DNA from: Bacteroides salyersiae WAL 10018 = DSM 18765 = JCM 12988
GTDB lineage: Bacteria > Bacteroidota > Bacteroidia > Bacteroidales > Bacteroidaceae
Direction: 5' to 3'
Assembly: GCF_000381365.1 (NCBI RefSeq)
Contig: NZ_KB905466.1
Coordinates: 2,423,029 to 2,487,028 of the forward strand
DNA length: 64,000 nucleotides
Part shown: positions 1 through 10,047 of the stretch, in pieces
Layout of the letters: the number at the start of each line of letters is the position of its first letter
Position numbering within the stretch: the first letter of the stretch is position 1
Position numbers and translations under genes: made by a program
Notes under the pieces: model-generated
Seen by the model: only the letters and a program-made list of their open reading frames with translations
What the model was told of the DNA's origin: nothing
Database searches by the model: none

Positions 1-1
1 T

Positions 2-2956
2 ACAGATGCCATGGACGAACCGCTTGTCGGTGTCACCATCCGGGTTAAAAACGGTAATGAAGGTGCGACCACCGATATGGACGGTAACTATTCCATCCAG
101 TTAAAAGACAAAAACTCCGTACTCCAGTTCTCTTACATCGGTTATAAGCAAAAAGAGGTAAGAACGAAGGACAAAGCGGTTATCAACGTTCTGATGGAGG
201 AAGACAGCCAGATGCTCAATGAAGTAGTGGCAATCGGCTATGGAGTCATGAGAAAAAAAGACCTGACAGGTGCTGTTGCCCGCTTGGGAGGGAAAGATAT
301 AAACAATATCCCGACCGTACGTCTCGATCAGGCACTTACCGGTAAAGTATCGGGTGTACACGTTACCAATACTTCCGGCGAACCGGGTGCGGCAACCAAT
401 ATCCTTATCCGTGGCGGTAACTCCATCTCGGCAAGTAACCAGCCGTTGTATGTGGTAGACGGATTTATCGGTGCAGGCGATCTGAACCTGATCGACCCGA
501 ACGATATAGAATCGATAGAAATCCTGAAAGATGCTGCCGCCACCTCCATTTATGGTGCCAGAGGTGCCAACGGGGTAGTTATCATCACTACGAAAAGAGG
601 AACAGAAGGAGGCAACAGCGTCACAGTCAATGCCTATGTAGGCGTTCAGCAGGTTGCCAAACGCCTGGAAATGCTCAATGCCCGCGAATATGCCGAGATG
701 TTAAACCAACAGGATGTCGCCGCCGGCCAGGAACCGTCTATCGAAAACCCCAGCATCTATGAAAAAGGAACCGACTGGCAAGACGAAATTCTCCAGACAG
801 CATTGATGCAGAATTATCAGGTAGCCGCTTCGGGAGGTAACAAAGACACCCGTTATTATCTGTCATTAAGTATGTTCGATCAGGAAGGTGTAATCAAAAA
901 ATCGGGAATCAGACGCTATCAGACCCGTCTTAATTTGGACAGGAAGATCGGTAACAAAGTAAATATCGGTGCCAATTTCCAGTTCTCGCATTCTGCCCGA
1001 AAGCCCAATCTGGTAAGCCTGGGAGGTTTCGACTACCAAAGTTCCGCTTTGGCAACTCCGCCGACCATGCCTATCTATAACGAAGACGGTTCATATGCCG
1101 CCGACAGCCCTTCACGTGTAGTGAGCAATAAAATCGATAACGTAGTTGCCCAACTCAATCTCCGCAAAAAAGAGGAAAAGTCGACTACCGTATACCTCGG
1201 TGTTTTCGGAGACTGGGAGCCTATTAAGGGATTAAAGTTCAAAACCTCCTTAGGTCTGAATGCCAGTACCGCCAAGACGAGTGAATATAAGCCCGGATCT
1301 CTGCCTACCATGATGCAGAATAAGACCAAAGGCGAAGCCCGGATCAACCAGTCGGAAGGATATTCCATCTTGTGGGAAAACACAGCCAACTATATGAAAG
1401 AGATAGTGGAAGGCCATCACCTCACTGTTTTGGGAGGATATACGCTCCAATTCGGACGCAACGAAGGATTGGATCTCTTCGGAAAGAACTTCACCAACGA
1501 CCTGCTCGACTGGAATAATCTCTCCGATGCCGAAACCAAAACCCGTCAGATAGGAAGCTCGGCTTCCGAATGGGCCATCATCTCTTATTTAGGACGAATC
1601 AACTATTCCATCCGCGACCGCTATCTGATTACCCTTACAGGCAGATATGACGGTTCGTCGCGTCTGGGCAAGGACAACCAATTCGCATTCTTCCCTTCGG
1701 CAGCCTTAGGCTGGAGAATCTCGGAAGAGAAATTCATGAAACGTTTCACTAAACTGAACAACTTAAAAGTAAGACTGAGTTACGGTCTCTCCGGAAACCA
1801 GGATATTGCCCTGTATCAGACCTTGCCTCTGATGAGACAACAGAATGTCATGTTAGGAGAAATTCCGCAAATCGGCTACGTCCCCGACCGTTTGGGTAAC
1901 GACAAACTGAAATGGGAAACAACCGCCCAAGTCGATTTCGGTATCGAGGCCTCTTTCTTCAATTCACGCCTGAACGTAGAACTCGATTTCTATTCCAAAA
2001 GAACCAAAGATCTCTTGCTGGATGTGGAATTCCCTTATGTTTCGGGCTTCAAGAACGGCTTTATGAACGTAGGAAAGATTTCAAACCGCGGTGTGGAATT
2101 AATGATCCGTACTACCAATATCATGACGAAAGATTTCACATGGTCTACCGAATTCAACATCTCGACCAATAAGAATGAAGTGCTTGCCATGGGACCGGAT
2201 AAAGACTTCGAATACACCTTCCGCCCGGGCTTGGGAACCCATCCTTATTCCTGGCTGAAAGTAGGTCAACCTGTCGGTGTATTCTATGGCTATATCATGG
2301 ACGGTATCTACCATTCTCGCGAACAGATCGATGCCGGAAATGAACCGACAGCCTCTCTCGGACAGAAAATATACCGGGATATCAATGGCGACGGTGTCGT
2401 ATCGATTGAAGACCAGACCACCATCGGTGACCCGAACCCCGACTTTTTCGGAGGTATCAACAATACTTTCACCTACAAGAATTTCACCTTAAGCATATTC
2501 CTGCAAGGAACCTATGGCAACGATATATTGGCCGGCGGTGACTTCCTGTATGCCACAGTCGATCCCCGGTTCGTAAACCAATATAAGCGGATAAAGGATT
2601 TCTGGTCGCTCGACAATCCGCGTGCGGCTTATCCCAAGCTCTATTCCAATGACGAATACCAGCCCTCCACTTATATGATTCATGACGGTTCACATCTGAA
2701 GATTAAGAGCATCAGCCTGTATTATAATTTCCCGGTGAAGAGCTGGAAGAAAAATAAAATAATTCAGGATATGCAATGCTACGTTACCGGAACCAACTTA
2801 TTCACATTCACCTCTTACAAAGGATACGACCCGGAAGTAAATACGGGAACGGAAGGTGGATATAAAGTTTATTCGGCAAATGTACTCCGGGGTATGGACT
2901 TCACCGCATACCCATCGGCAAGAACGTATACTTTTGGTTTTAAGATTACACTATAA
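2..2956 (+). CDS. SusC/RagA-family TonB-dependent outer-membrane transporter, 5' end outside window
   Basis: This is an outer-membrane glycan importer of the SusC type, which works with the SusD lipoprotein encoded next. The reading frame is open to the left window edge, so the signal peptide and the start of the carboxypeptidase-D-like N-terminal domain are missing. What remains begins in that domain (EPLVGVTIRV, then SYIGYKQKEV). A TonB-box-like stretch (EVVAIGYG) follows, then the plug domain (ALTGKVSGV, SIEILKDAAATSIYGARGAN) and a long beta-barrel ending in TFGFKITL. An Asp-rich loop DINGDGVVSIED is typical of the family. The stop codon overlaps the ATG of the SusD gene by one base (TAATG), so the two are translationally coupled. 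Family assignment is certain; the substrate cannot be read from the sequence. Confidence 0.95.
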   Translation, partial: TDAMDEPLVGVTIRVKNGNEGATTDMDGNYSIQLKDKNSVLQFSYIGYKQKEVRTKDKAVINVLMEEDSQMLNEVVAIGYGVMRKKDLTGAVARLGGKDINNIPTVRLDQALTGKVSGVHVTNTSGEPGAATNILIRGGNSISASNQPLYVVDGFIGAGDLNLIDPNDIESIEILKDAAATSIYGARGANGVVIITTKRGTEGGNSVTVNAYVGVQQVAKRLEMLNAREYAEMLNQQDVAAGQEPSIENPSIYEKGTDWQDEILQTALMQNYQVAASGGNKDTRYYLSLSMFDQEGVIKKSGIRRYQTRLNLDRKIGNKVNIGANFQFSHSARKPNLVSLGGFDYQSSALATPPTMPIYNEDGSYAADSPSRVVSNKIDNVVAQLNLRKKEEKSTTVYLGVFGDWEPIKGLKFKTSLGLNASTAKTSEYKPGSLPTMMQNKTKGEARINQSEGYSILWENTANYMKEIVEGHHLTVLGGYTLQFGRNEGLDLFGKNFTNDLLDWNNLSDAETKTRQIGSSASEWAIISYLGRINYSIRDRYLITLTGRYDGSSRLGKDNQFAFFPSAALGWRISEEKFMKRFTKLNNLKVRLSYGLSGNQDIALYQTLPLMRQQNVMLGEIPQIGYVPDRLGNDKLKWETTAQVDFGIEASFFNSRLNVELDFYSKRTKDLLLDVEFPYVSGFKNGFMNVGKISNRGVELMIRTTNIMTKDFTWSTEFNISTNKNEVLAMGPDKDFEYTFRPGLGTHPYSWLKVGQPVGVFYGYIMDGIYHSREQIDAGNEPTASLGQKIYRDINGDGVVSIEDQTTIGDPNPDFFGGINNTFTYKNFTLSIFLQGTYGNDILAGGDFLYATVDPRFVNQYKRIKDFWSLDNPRAAYPKLYSNDEYQPSTYMIHDGSHLKIKSISLYYNFPVKSWKKNKIIQDMQCYVTGTNLFTFTSYKGYDPEVNTGTEGGYKVYSANVLRGMDFTAYPSARTYTFGFKITL

Positions 2957-4395
2957 TGAAAAGAATCATGAAAAGATTAAAAATAATGGTATTATGCACC
3001 CTGACAGTGACGTTAAGTTCGTGTCTGGATATGCTGAACAAAACACCGATATCACAACTGAGTGTCGATAAACTATTTGAAACGGTAGACGGAGCCGAAG
3101 CTGCCGTAGCCGGATGTTACAGCTTCCTTTACGGAACCGGCTATTATAGCCAGGACAGATGGTGTTTCGCTTTCGAAGGCACCGATATATCCGGTAGTGC
3201 GGGCGGTTCCGCCAATTATCAATGGACTTCGGGCGAAAACAGATGGAGTGACTGGTGGCTCACCACTTATCAGGCTATCGGTGCCTGCAACACAGCCATA
3301 AGCCGCATAAAAGAATCGACGTTCGATGAAAACAAACGTATTCTTCTGTTATCAGAAGCCCGTTGCCTGCGCGCTTTCTATTACTATCACGCATTGACAT
3401 ACTGGGGAGGCGTGCCGTTGCTACAAGATGAAATCACCTCATTGGATCAGGTGAAGAACGTAAAAAGAGCCACAAAGGATGAACTGGCCAAGTTCATTAT
3501 CGACGAACTCGAAGAGGTGTCTCCACTATTGGAAAAGAACCCCGCCGTTGTAGCCAGAATCAGTAAAGGTGCCTCCTATACCTTATTAGCGAAAATGTAT
3601 CTATTACAAAAACAATGGGAAAAAGCGGCAGGTGCATGCGAAGAAGTCATGGGATTGAATAAATACAAATTATTCGACAATTACAGCGACATCTTCTCCC
3701 AGGCTTTTGAAAATGAACAGGAACACATTTTCTCCATACAATTCAATGCCGATTATACCGACTTCTCAGCCCGCATGTTGTGGTATTTGGGCCCGAGCAA
3801 AGAGGAATGGGACAAATTCAACGGACTGGGAGGCAGCTCCGCCCCAACATCCTTCTATAATAAATACGACGAATGGGATTTACGTCTCGAACACAATCTG
3901 GCCAAAACGTGGCGCGGGCAACCTTTCAAGGACAGCCGCATCGCTGTTATCAAATATTGGGACAGAACCGGTAAGCAGATGCTCGACCATGACGGTTTAA
4001 ATTTCCCCGTATTTCGTTATGCCGATGTTCTCTTGATGTATGCCGAAGCACTGAACGAATGGAAAGGCGCCCCTACCGAAGAGGCCTACGATGCCGTAAA
4101 TGAGATCCGTCTACGAGCCGGTATAGACGAAGTGGAGGATCTGAATTACAAGCAGTTCCAATCCCTTATCCAAGATGAGCGCGCCCGCGAACTCTGCTAT
4201 GAAGGACACCGCCGGTTCGACCTTGTACGATGGGGAATACTCGTAGAGACCGTAAAAAGAGTCAGTAAGGAGATCAACTCCAAAGGTGGCGAATATGTGA
4301 GCGAAGCGCACAACCTTTGCCCCATTCCTCAAACAGAAATTATCAAAAATTCAAATTTAGAGCAGAACCCGGGATATGAAACCACTCAAAAATAA
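2956..4395 (+). CDS. SusD/RagB-family glycan-binding lipoprotein
   Basis: This surface lipoprotein caps the SusC channel encoded just upstream and helps capture glycan. It has 479 residues, within the usual SusD range. A lipobox ends at Cys23 (TVTLSSC), giving a lipid-anchored protein. TPR-like helices are visible in the first half (LSEARCLRAFYYYHALTYWGG). The C-terminal half has the SusD pattern RYADVLLMYAEALNE, followed by the ERARELCYEGHRRFDLVRWG block and a final NPGY. Start choice: ATG at 2956 overlaps the SusC stop; a second Met at 2968 gives a tidier signal peptide and is possible. A small lipoprotein gene follows 7 bp after the stop, so the three are one operon. Confidence 0.95.
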   Translation: MKRIMKRLKIMVLCTLTVTLSSCLDMLNKTPISQLSVDKLFETVDGAEAAVAGCYSFLYGTGYYSQDRWCFAFEGTDISGSAGGSANYQWTSGENRWSDWWLTTYQAIGACNTAISRIKESTFDENKRILLLSEARCLRAFYYYHALTYWGGVPLLQDEITSLDQVKNVKRATKDELAKFIIDELEEVSPLLEKNPAVVARISKGASYTLLAKMYLLQKQWEKAAGACEEVMGLNKYKLFDNYSDIFSQAFENEQEHIFSIQFNADYTDFSARMLWYLGPSKEEWDKFNGLGGSSAPTSFYNKYDEWDLRLEHNLAKTWRGQPFKDSRIAVIKYWDRTGKQMLDHDGLNFPVFRYADVLLMYAEALNEWKGAPTEEAYDAVNEIRLRAGIDEVEDLNYKQFQSLIQDERARELCYEGHRRFDLVRWGILVETVKRVSKEINSKGGEYVSEAHNLCPIPQTEIIKNSNLEQNPGYETTQK

Positions 4396-4402
4396 TAGCA
4401 AG

Positions 4403-4906
4403 ATGAAAGCAACCGTAAAATTAATACTCTTTCTGATCACTTTTTCCTTTGTAGCCTGCGATAAAGACGAGGATGACTTTTCAAAAAAAGACAGCTATCT
4501 CTACGTATGGAACGTACGCACCTGGGAGGTTGGTAAAGAAAGCAAACTATCCGACATCAAAGTCACCTATTTCTTCAAAGGCGATACCACCCGCGTACAG
4601 AATATCAACTTCTGGGTAATCAAAGAGAAAAGTACGCTCTATGCCGAAGACGCAATGGAGCACACCGACAAGGCTTTTCAGATAAGCCATCTCCAGAAAG
4701 ATCCTGACCAGAAAGAATTTAAGAACCAGTGTTCGTTCCGCTTCGACGGGAGCATCACTACCGATTTCGACGGTGACCCCATCGTAGCCGGTGGAAAATA
4801 CCGCCTGGTAGTGAAAGCCATCGCCACCGACGATCTGGTAGTAGACAGCCCCACCATCGAATCGGGCGTATTCGAGATCTATGACCCCAACAAACCTCAA
4901 GAATAA
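4403..4906 (+). CDS. Small SusE/SGBP-position lipoprotein, function unknown
   Basis: This encodes a lipoprotein of about 167 residues in the place where Bacteroides PULs usually carry SusE/SusF-like surface glycan-binding proteins. The signal peptide ends in a lipobox at Cys19 (FSFVAC). It is followed at once by an acidic stretch (DKDEDD), which resembles lipoprotein export signals that place proteins on the Bacteroidetes cell surface. An in-frame ATG at 4376 lies inside the SusD gene and would add nine polar residues before the signal peptide, so I chose 4403. The body looks beta-rich (DIKVTYFFKGDTTRVQNINFWV, cut short here in meaning only). I do not recognise the family. Glycan binding is inferred from position, not shown. 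Confidence 0.8.
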   Translation: MKATVKLILFLITFSFVACDKDEDDFSKKDSYLYVWNVRTWEVGKESKLSDIKVTYFFKGDTTRVQNINFWVIKEKSTLYAEDAMEHTDKAFQISHLQKDPDQKEFKNQCSFRFDGSITTDFDGDPIVAGGKYRLVVKAIATDDLVVDSPTIESGVFEIYDPNKPQE

Positions 4907-4935
4907 ACTTTGTGTAACTTAATAATAAAAGAACA

Positions 4936-7437
4936 ATGAAAAAGAATCTATTTTTATGTCTATTTGCCTTGTTAGGCTTTCTCAGTGCAGCCGCACAAAC
5001 AACGGGAAACAAAGGTTTTAAACTGAACGTCAATTCCGGTGATGCTTATCTGGATTGCGGAGATATAACACAACTCAACAAAGCAGGTGCCTATACCATC
5101 GAATCATGGGTAAATATAACCCTGGATGATCTGGACGACCGTTTCATTATTTTCAAGAAAGAACAACCCGACGAACGTAACCGTATCAAAGTACAGGTAG
5201 AGAAAAGCGGGCAGATCTATGTAATGCAAGCCAACGGGGCAGACGGTGCTTATGCACAAACTTCTGCCGGATGTTATCCGAAAAGCGGCTGGCATCACAT
5301 CGCCTTAGTCTACGACGGAACCAAAACAAGTACCGATGAGGGAGTCATCATTCTCTATATCGACGGCATCCGCCAGGCTTTCTCCAATGCATTCTTTAAA
5401 CCGACCACCGGTGATATCGATGCTTCTTTCGTATTGGGCGGTGCTTCTCTTGCCTGTTATGACGAGGTCAGAATATGGAATAAAGCCTTGGATCTGGAAA
5501 CGATCTCTAAATGGAAAAGTTATAAAGTGCTCGATTCTCACCCGGAAAAAGCTAATTTAGTAGCTTACTACGATTTCCAGAATGTTTCCGAAACGACTGT
5601 TCCCGATCTGCAAGGTGCTTATCCGGCCACTTTCAAAACAACAGAAGCGGAAATTAAGGACATCGACCTGAAAATATTCGAAGAAGTAGGAGAAATGACA
5701 ATCGAAAGTGCCATGGTTTCTCAAAAAACCGGTAATGCTTATGCTAAAGAGGAAAATATCGAATTGCTTACTTTAAAAATCAATACAGTCGGTGCCGGTG
5801 AACTTTCACTTAGCGGACTGGACATTTCTTTGGACGGTACTACCAAACTTACCGATATTGCCAGCATTAACGTATATTATGCCGGTGACAAAGCCCAAAT
5901 CACAGACGAATCGTTCACGATGAACTATCAAGCACTCCGTCCGGGAAACGGTAAGTTAGAACTGCGTGACGAAGTAAATGCCGGAAAACAAGCGCTTCTC
6001 GTTGGTAATAACTTCTTTATCGTTGCCATTCGATTAAAACCGACTGCAACCGATGGTGGTAAACTGGACGGCCAAATCACCAAACTGTATTTCAGCAACG
6101 GTAACAGCATCACTCCCGAAAACCCGAATCCCAATGGTGATATGACCATCCGTCAGATCAATGAACTGGATGAGGCTGCCTATACGCAGAAATGTAAAGA
6201 TTACAATAATAAAATCGTTTTCGGCTGGTTCCCCTGGTTCAGTGTTACCACCATCGACAAGGTAGACTGGAAAGGACTTACTCATGTGGCTCCCATCGGT
6301 TTTGAAATCGACAAAGGCAACTATACTCCGACTTTCGAGGATAAAGGTATCGACTTGAAATGGCCGTGGATCGATTTTATCAATGACGCACACAAAAACG
6401 GTGTGAAAGTACTTGCCGCCATCACCGGTAATGTGCGCGACGGAGGAAACACCGCCTTCTATGTAGATCTATTCGGAGATTCCCAGAAAATGCGTACGGC
6501 TGCTGCCGCCATCGCCAAGTTTACAGACAAATACAATCTGGACGGTATCAACATGGATATTGAAGAGTTTTATAACTCTGTGCCCAATCACGGTGCTAAA
6601 TACAATGAACTGATCAAATACATCAAAGAGGAATTGGATAAGATCAATCCGGATTTCGAGCTCTCCGTAGCTACCTACCCGGGCAATGAAAGCAACGAAT
6701 GGGACTTCAAAGGCATGCTCCAAAGTGCCGACTATCTGACCATCATGATGTACAACATCGGGCAAACTTTTACCTGCCCGTTGAACGATGCGCAAAGAAG
6801 AATCAAACAATTCTGGCTGGATATCAATATCCCGGCATCCGATATCGTCATCGCATGGCCTTATTACGGCAATCTTTATAAGAACGGTTCCAAAGTCGGT
6901 ACAGCCACTTTAGGTGATGTGCCCAAATATTCTAAAGACAATAACATCACTTGGGACGATGCAGCCAAAGGTAATGTTTACAAGTACACCGATGAAGACG
7001 GTGCCAATATGACGGCCTATACGGAAGACCTCCAGAGCCTTCGCCTGAAATACGATTATACCATCAAAGGCGGTTTCAAAGGTATCGGAATCTGGGCATT
7101 AGGCCAAGATGCCGGCATGGAAGAAGAAGCTTACGGGTTAATTCGTGAATTCTATGATTCCACTTATCAAGGAACAGGAATCAGCACTACCCAATCCAGT
7201 GGCAATATATCCGTATATCCTACACTGGTTGAAGACGAGCTGTTCGTCAACCTCAATGGCAATGACGAAACCAATCTGACAGTTACCGTTTACGGCACGA
7301 TGGGACAGATATTAAAACAAGAAAACCTGTCCGACGGTACACGCTTCATCCACCTCAACAACTTGTCTACCGGTTATTACGTGGTAAAAGTGCAATGCGA
7401 CTCGGAAACAGCAAGCTTTAGAATCATCAAGAAATAA
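4936..7437 (+). CDS. Secreted LamG-GH18 protein with C-terminal sorting-like domain
   Basis: This is probably an extracellular endo-acting glycosidase of family GH18 (chitinase or endo-beta-N-acetylglucosaminidase type). It starts with a signal peptide (to about residue 21). A LamG/concanavalin-like domain follows at about residues 25-220 (YTIESWVN, GWHHIALVYDG). A module at about 255-390 resembles the N-terminal domain found before BNR neuraminidases (VSQKTGNAYAKEENIELLTLK is its opening region). The GH18 barrel covers about 415-745 and carries the signature LDGINMDIE, with Glu543 as the likely acid. The last 80 residues (ISVYPTLVEDELFV to a terminal RIIKK) match type A C-terminal sorting domains of the type IX secretion system. 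It is in the SusC/D operon, 29 bp after the lipoprotein gene. GH18 acting on N-glycan cores is one possibility, but the specificity is not visible. Confidence 0.88.
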   Translation: MKKNLFLCLFALLGFLSAAAQTTGNKGFKLNVNSGDAYLDCGDITQLNKAGAYTIESWVNITLDDLDDRFIIFKKEQPDERNRIKVQVEKSGQIYVMQANGADGAYAQTSAGCYPKSGWHHIALVYDGTKTSTDEGVIILYIDGIRQAFSNAFFKPTTGDIDASFVLGGASLACYDEVRIWNKALDLETISKWKSYKVLDSHPEKANLVAYYDFQNVSETTVPDLQGAYPATFKTTEAEIKDIDLKIFEEVGEMTIESAMVSQKTGNAYAKEENIELLTLKINTVGAGELSLSGLDISLDGTTKLTDIASINVYYAGDKAQITDESFTMNYQALRPGNGKLELRDEVNAGKQALLVGNNFFIVAIRLKPTATDGGKLDGQITKLYFSNGNSITPENPNPNGDMTIRQINELDEAAYTQKCKDYNNKIVFGWFPWFSVTTIDKVDWKGLTHVAPIGFEIDKGNYTPTFEDKGIDLKWPWIDFINDAHKNGVKVLAAITGNVRDGGNTAFYVDLFGDSQKMRTAAAAIAKFTDKYNLDGINMDIEEFYNSVPNHGAKYNELIKYIKEELDKINPDFELSVATYPGNESNEWDFKGMLQSADYLTIMMYNIGQTFTCPLNDAQRRIKQFWLDINIPASDIVIAWPYYGNLYKNGSKVGTATLGDVPKYSKDNNITWDDAAKGNVYKYTDEDGANMTAYTEDLQSLRLKYDYTIKGGFKGIGIWALGQDAGMEEEAYGLIREFYDSTYQGTGISTTQSSGNISVYPTLVEDELFVNLNGNDETNLTVTVYGTMGQILKQENLSDGTRFIHLNNLSTGYYVVKVQCDSETASFRIIKK

Positions 7438-7472
7438 AAAACACTTCGTTTTTTTATACGATTCATAATATA

Positions 7473-7515
7473 CCCGGGTTGGAATCCGTTTTTATTCTAA
7501 CCCGGGTTTTCTTCG
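7473..7515 (+). terminator. Rho-independent-type terminator after the GH18 gene
   Basis: A stem is formed by CCCGGGTTGGAAT (7473-7485) and ATTCTAACCCGGG (7494-7506), with 12 of 13 positions paired and a short T-rich loop, followed by TTTTCTTC. It lies 35 bp after the GH18 stop and should end most of the SusC-SusD-GH18 transcript before the GH95 gene. Confidence 0.8.
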
Positions 7516-7542
7516 AAAAAGTTTTCAATAAATAGAGATACA

Positions 7543-9957
7543 ATGAAACACAAGCTCCTTCTATTCGTCCTGCTAACAGCCAGTCTGCCTATTTTTGCAA
7601 CCGGCTCTATCAAAGAACGTTTATCCCCCAATGAAACGTTATGGTTCACTTATCCCGCCCGAAACTGGTCGGAACAAGCTTTACATATCGGCAACGGCTA
7701 TATGGGAGCTTCCTTTTACGGTGACGTAGAAAAAGAACGCTTTGACATAGCCGAAAAGACATTCTGGACGGGAGGCCCTTACTCTGTTCCCGACTTCAAT
7801 TACGGAGTTGTCAAAGGAGGCAAAGACAAGATTGCCGCTATCCGCCGGTCCATCACAGATCGTCGTTTTGCAGAAGCCGATTCTCTCTCCCGTCTCTATA
7901 TGGTGGGAGACTATACAAACTACGGTTATTTTTCAATGGTCGGTAACCTGTTTGTGGACTTTGGAAAGAAAAACCAGCCGGTACAGAATTATCTGCGTGG
8001 CATTGATCTGTCTACTTCCCGGGGGTTCGTCGAATATACCCAAGGAGATGTCCGGTTCAACCGCGAATACTTTTGCAGTTATCCCGACAAACTGATGGCA
8101 CTCCATTTCACAGCCGACCAAAAAGGGAAGATCAGCTTTTCCCTTTCCCATTCACTTGTTTATCAACCCGAAAAAGTAACAGAAGGCAAGGATGAACTCA
8201 TTTTCAACGGAATCATCCAAGGAAACGGACTGGGCTATACCATCCGTATGAAAGTACTTCACCAAGGCGGAAGTATCAAAGTGGGACACCAGCAAATTAC
8301 AGTCGAAGGAGCCGACGAAGCTACCGTCTTTTATACGGTCGATACCGAATATTCCCCCGTATATCCGCTTTATAAAGGAGAAAAGCCTCGTCAAACAACC
8401 GAGAAAATAATAAAAAGTGCTATCACTAAAGGTTACGAAACAGTCAAACACACCCATATATCCGATTATCAGACATTGTACAACCGTGTTAAATTCACCC
8501 TTTCCGGTGACACGGCTTCCGAAAAATTACCAACCGATATACGTGTAAAGCAATTACAGCAAGGATTTACCGACGACGCTTCCCTCAAAGTATTGTGGTT
8601 CAACCTCAGCCGGTACCTGCTGATAAGCGCCTCCCGCCCGGGAACATTACCCTCCAATCTGCAAGGTGTATGGAATACCTTTGAAAAAGCACCCTGGAAT
8701 GGTAACTTCCAAAGCAATATCAATCTTCAGGAGATGTACTGGGGTTGCGGGCCTACCCAACTTCCGGAGTGCGAAGAGGCTTATCTGGAATGGATCGAAG
8801 GTTTGGTAGAACCCGGACGAAAAACAGCCGGAGAGTATTACGGAACCAAAGGCTGGGTCAGCCACTCCACCGGAAACATCTGGGGACATACCGTTCCAGG
8901 TGACGATATCCTATGGGGACTTTATCCGTCAGGAGCCGCCTGGCATTGCAGGCATCTGTGGGAACATTATGCTTTCGGCGGAGACAAATCTTATCTTGAA
9001 ACCAAAGGATATCCTATCATGAAAGAAGCCGCCGAGTTCTGGTTGGAAAATATGGTAGAGTACCAGAAGCATTTCATTATCGCCCCCTCCGTGTCGGCCG
9101 AACACGGCATTGAGATGAAAAACGGTTCTCCGGTAGATTATTCTACCGCAAACGGCGAACAAACCGCAGGACGCATCTTCACCCTACCGGCCTATCAGGA
9201 TATCGAAATGGTCTATGATTTGTATACTCATGTGATAAAGGCATCGGAATGTTTAGGAATCGATTCCGCATTTCGTGAGAAAGTGACTATTGCCAGAAAC
9301 AAGCTATTACCTTTGAAAATCGGTCGCTACGGACAACTGCAGGAATGGATAGACGATGTAGACAACCCACGCGATCATCACCGGCATATCGCCCACCTCT
9401 ATGCCCTGTATCCGGGAAACATGATTTCATACAGTCAGACCCCTGCACTGGCACTGGCCGTCAAAAAATCATTAGAGATGAGAGGAAAAGGAAAGTTTGG
9501 CGAAAGATGGCCCCATACCGGCGGTAATTGGTCTATGGCATGGCGTACCGCTCTTTGGACAAGACTTTATGAAGGTGATCAAGCCATCGGCACTTTCAAC
9601 CAAATGATTAAAGAAAGCGGTTATGAAAACATGATGTCGAACCAATCGGGAAACATGCAGGTCGATGCCACAATGGCAACCTCCGGGCTCTTTGCCGAAA
9701 TGCTCCTACAATCGCAGGAAGGTTTTATCCATCTCTTACCGGCTCTGCCTACTGAATGGCCGGAAGGAAAAATCGAAGGTTTAATGGCAAGAAACGGTTA
9801 TCGGGTAAATATGGAATGGAAATACGGGAAGTTGATGAAAGCGGAAATCATACTCCCGCACAAGGCGGATAAACCGATGGTGAAAGTGCAAGGCAGTTAC
9901 TTGCCGGAATCAGACAACAGGGTTGTTCTTATCCAAGCTACAGGCATAAACAACTGA
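7543..9957 (+). CDS. GH95-family glycosidase (alpha-L-fucosidase or alpha-L-galactosidase type)
   Basis: This is a secreted (periplasmic or surface) enzyme of GH95, a family of exo-alpha-L-fucosidases and alpha-L-galactosidases. The 804 residues match the family length. A signal peptide (to about residue 20) is followed by the N-terminal super-sandwich domain (ALHIGNGYMGASFYGD, then FWTGGP). The (alpha/alpha)6 barrel shows SNINLQEMYW (Asn392 and Asn394, the pair that activates water in this family) and GWVSHSTGNIWG. The acid Glu520 lies in APSVSAEHG, where most family members have an Asn after the Glu and this one has His521. HHRHIAHLYALYPG follows. It sits 36 bp after a strong terminator, so it may be transcribed separately or by read-through. 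The linkage cleaved is uncertain because several active-site neighbours differ from classical fucosidases. Confidence 0.88.
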   Translation: MKHKLLLFVLLTASLPIFATGSIKERLSPNETLWFTYPARNWSEQALHIGNGYMGASFYGDVEKERFDIAEKTFWTGGPYSVPDFNYGVVKGGKDKIAAIRRSITDRRFAEADSLSRLYMVGDYTNYGYFSMVGNLFVDFGKKNQPVQNYLRGIDLSTSRGFVEYTQGDVRFNREYFCSYPDKLMALHFTADQKGKISFSLSHSLVYQPEKVTEGKDELIFNGIIQGNGLGYTIRMKVLHQGGSIKVGHQQITVEGADEATVFYTVDTEYSPVYPLYKGEKPRQTTEKIIKSAITKGYETVKHTHISDYQTLYNRVKFTLSGDTASEKLPTDIRVKQLQQGFTDDASLKVLWFNLSRYLLISASRPGTLPSNLQGVWNTFEKAPWNGNFQSNINLQEMYWGCGPTQLPECEEAYLEWIEGLVEPGRKTAGEYYGTKGWVSHSTGNIWGHTVPGDDILWGLYPSGAAWHCRHLWEHYAFGGDKSYLETKGYPIMKEAAEFWLENMVEYQKHFIIAPSVSAEHGIEMKNGSPVDYSTANGEQTAGRIFTLPAYQDIEMVYDLYTHVIKASECLGIDSAFREKVTIARNKLLPLKIGRYGQLQEWIDDVDNPRDHHRHIAHLYALYPGNMISYSQTPALALAVKKSLEMRGKGKFGERWPHTGGNWSMAWRTALWTRLYEGDQAIGTFNQMIKESGYENMMSNQSGNMQVDATMATSGLFAEMLLQSQEGFIHLLPALPTEWPEGKIEGLMARNGYRVNMEWKYGKLMKAEIILPHKADKPMVKVQGSYLPESDNRVVLIQATGINN

Positions 9958-9971
9958 TAATGAACGCTTAT

Positions 9972-10047
9972 AAGAGTATATACTTTTACACTGCAAAAAT
10001 ATACACTATTGCATGATAATGGTATATACTCTTGTATATTAAAAGTA
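9972..10047. repeat. Inverted repeat just after the GH95 gene
   Basis: AAGAGTATATAC (9972-9983) and GTATATACTCTT (10022-10033) are a perfect 12-bp inverted pair. TACTTTTA (9981-9988) and TAAAAGTA (10040-10047) form a second, interleaved pair. The first arm begins 15 bp after the GH95 stop. It may be an inefficient terminator or a protein-binding site; there is no clear T-tract. Confidence 0.6.
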
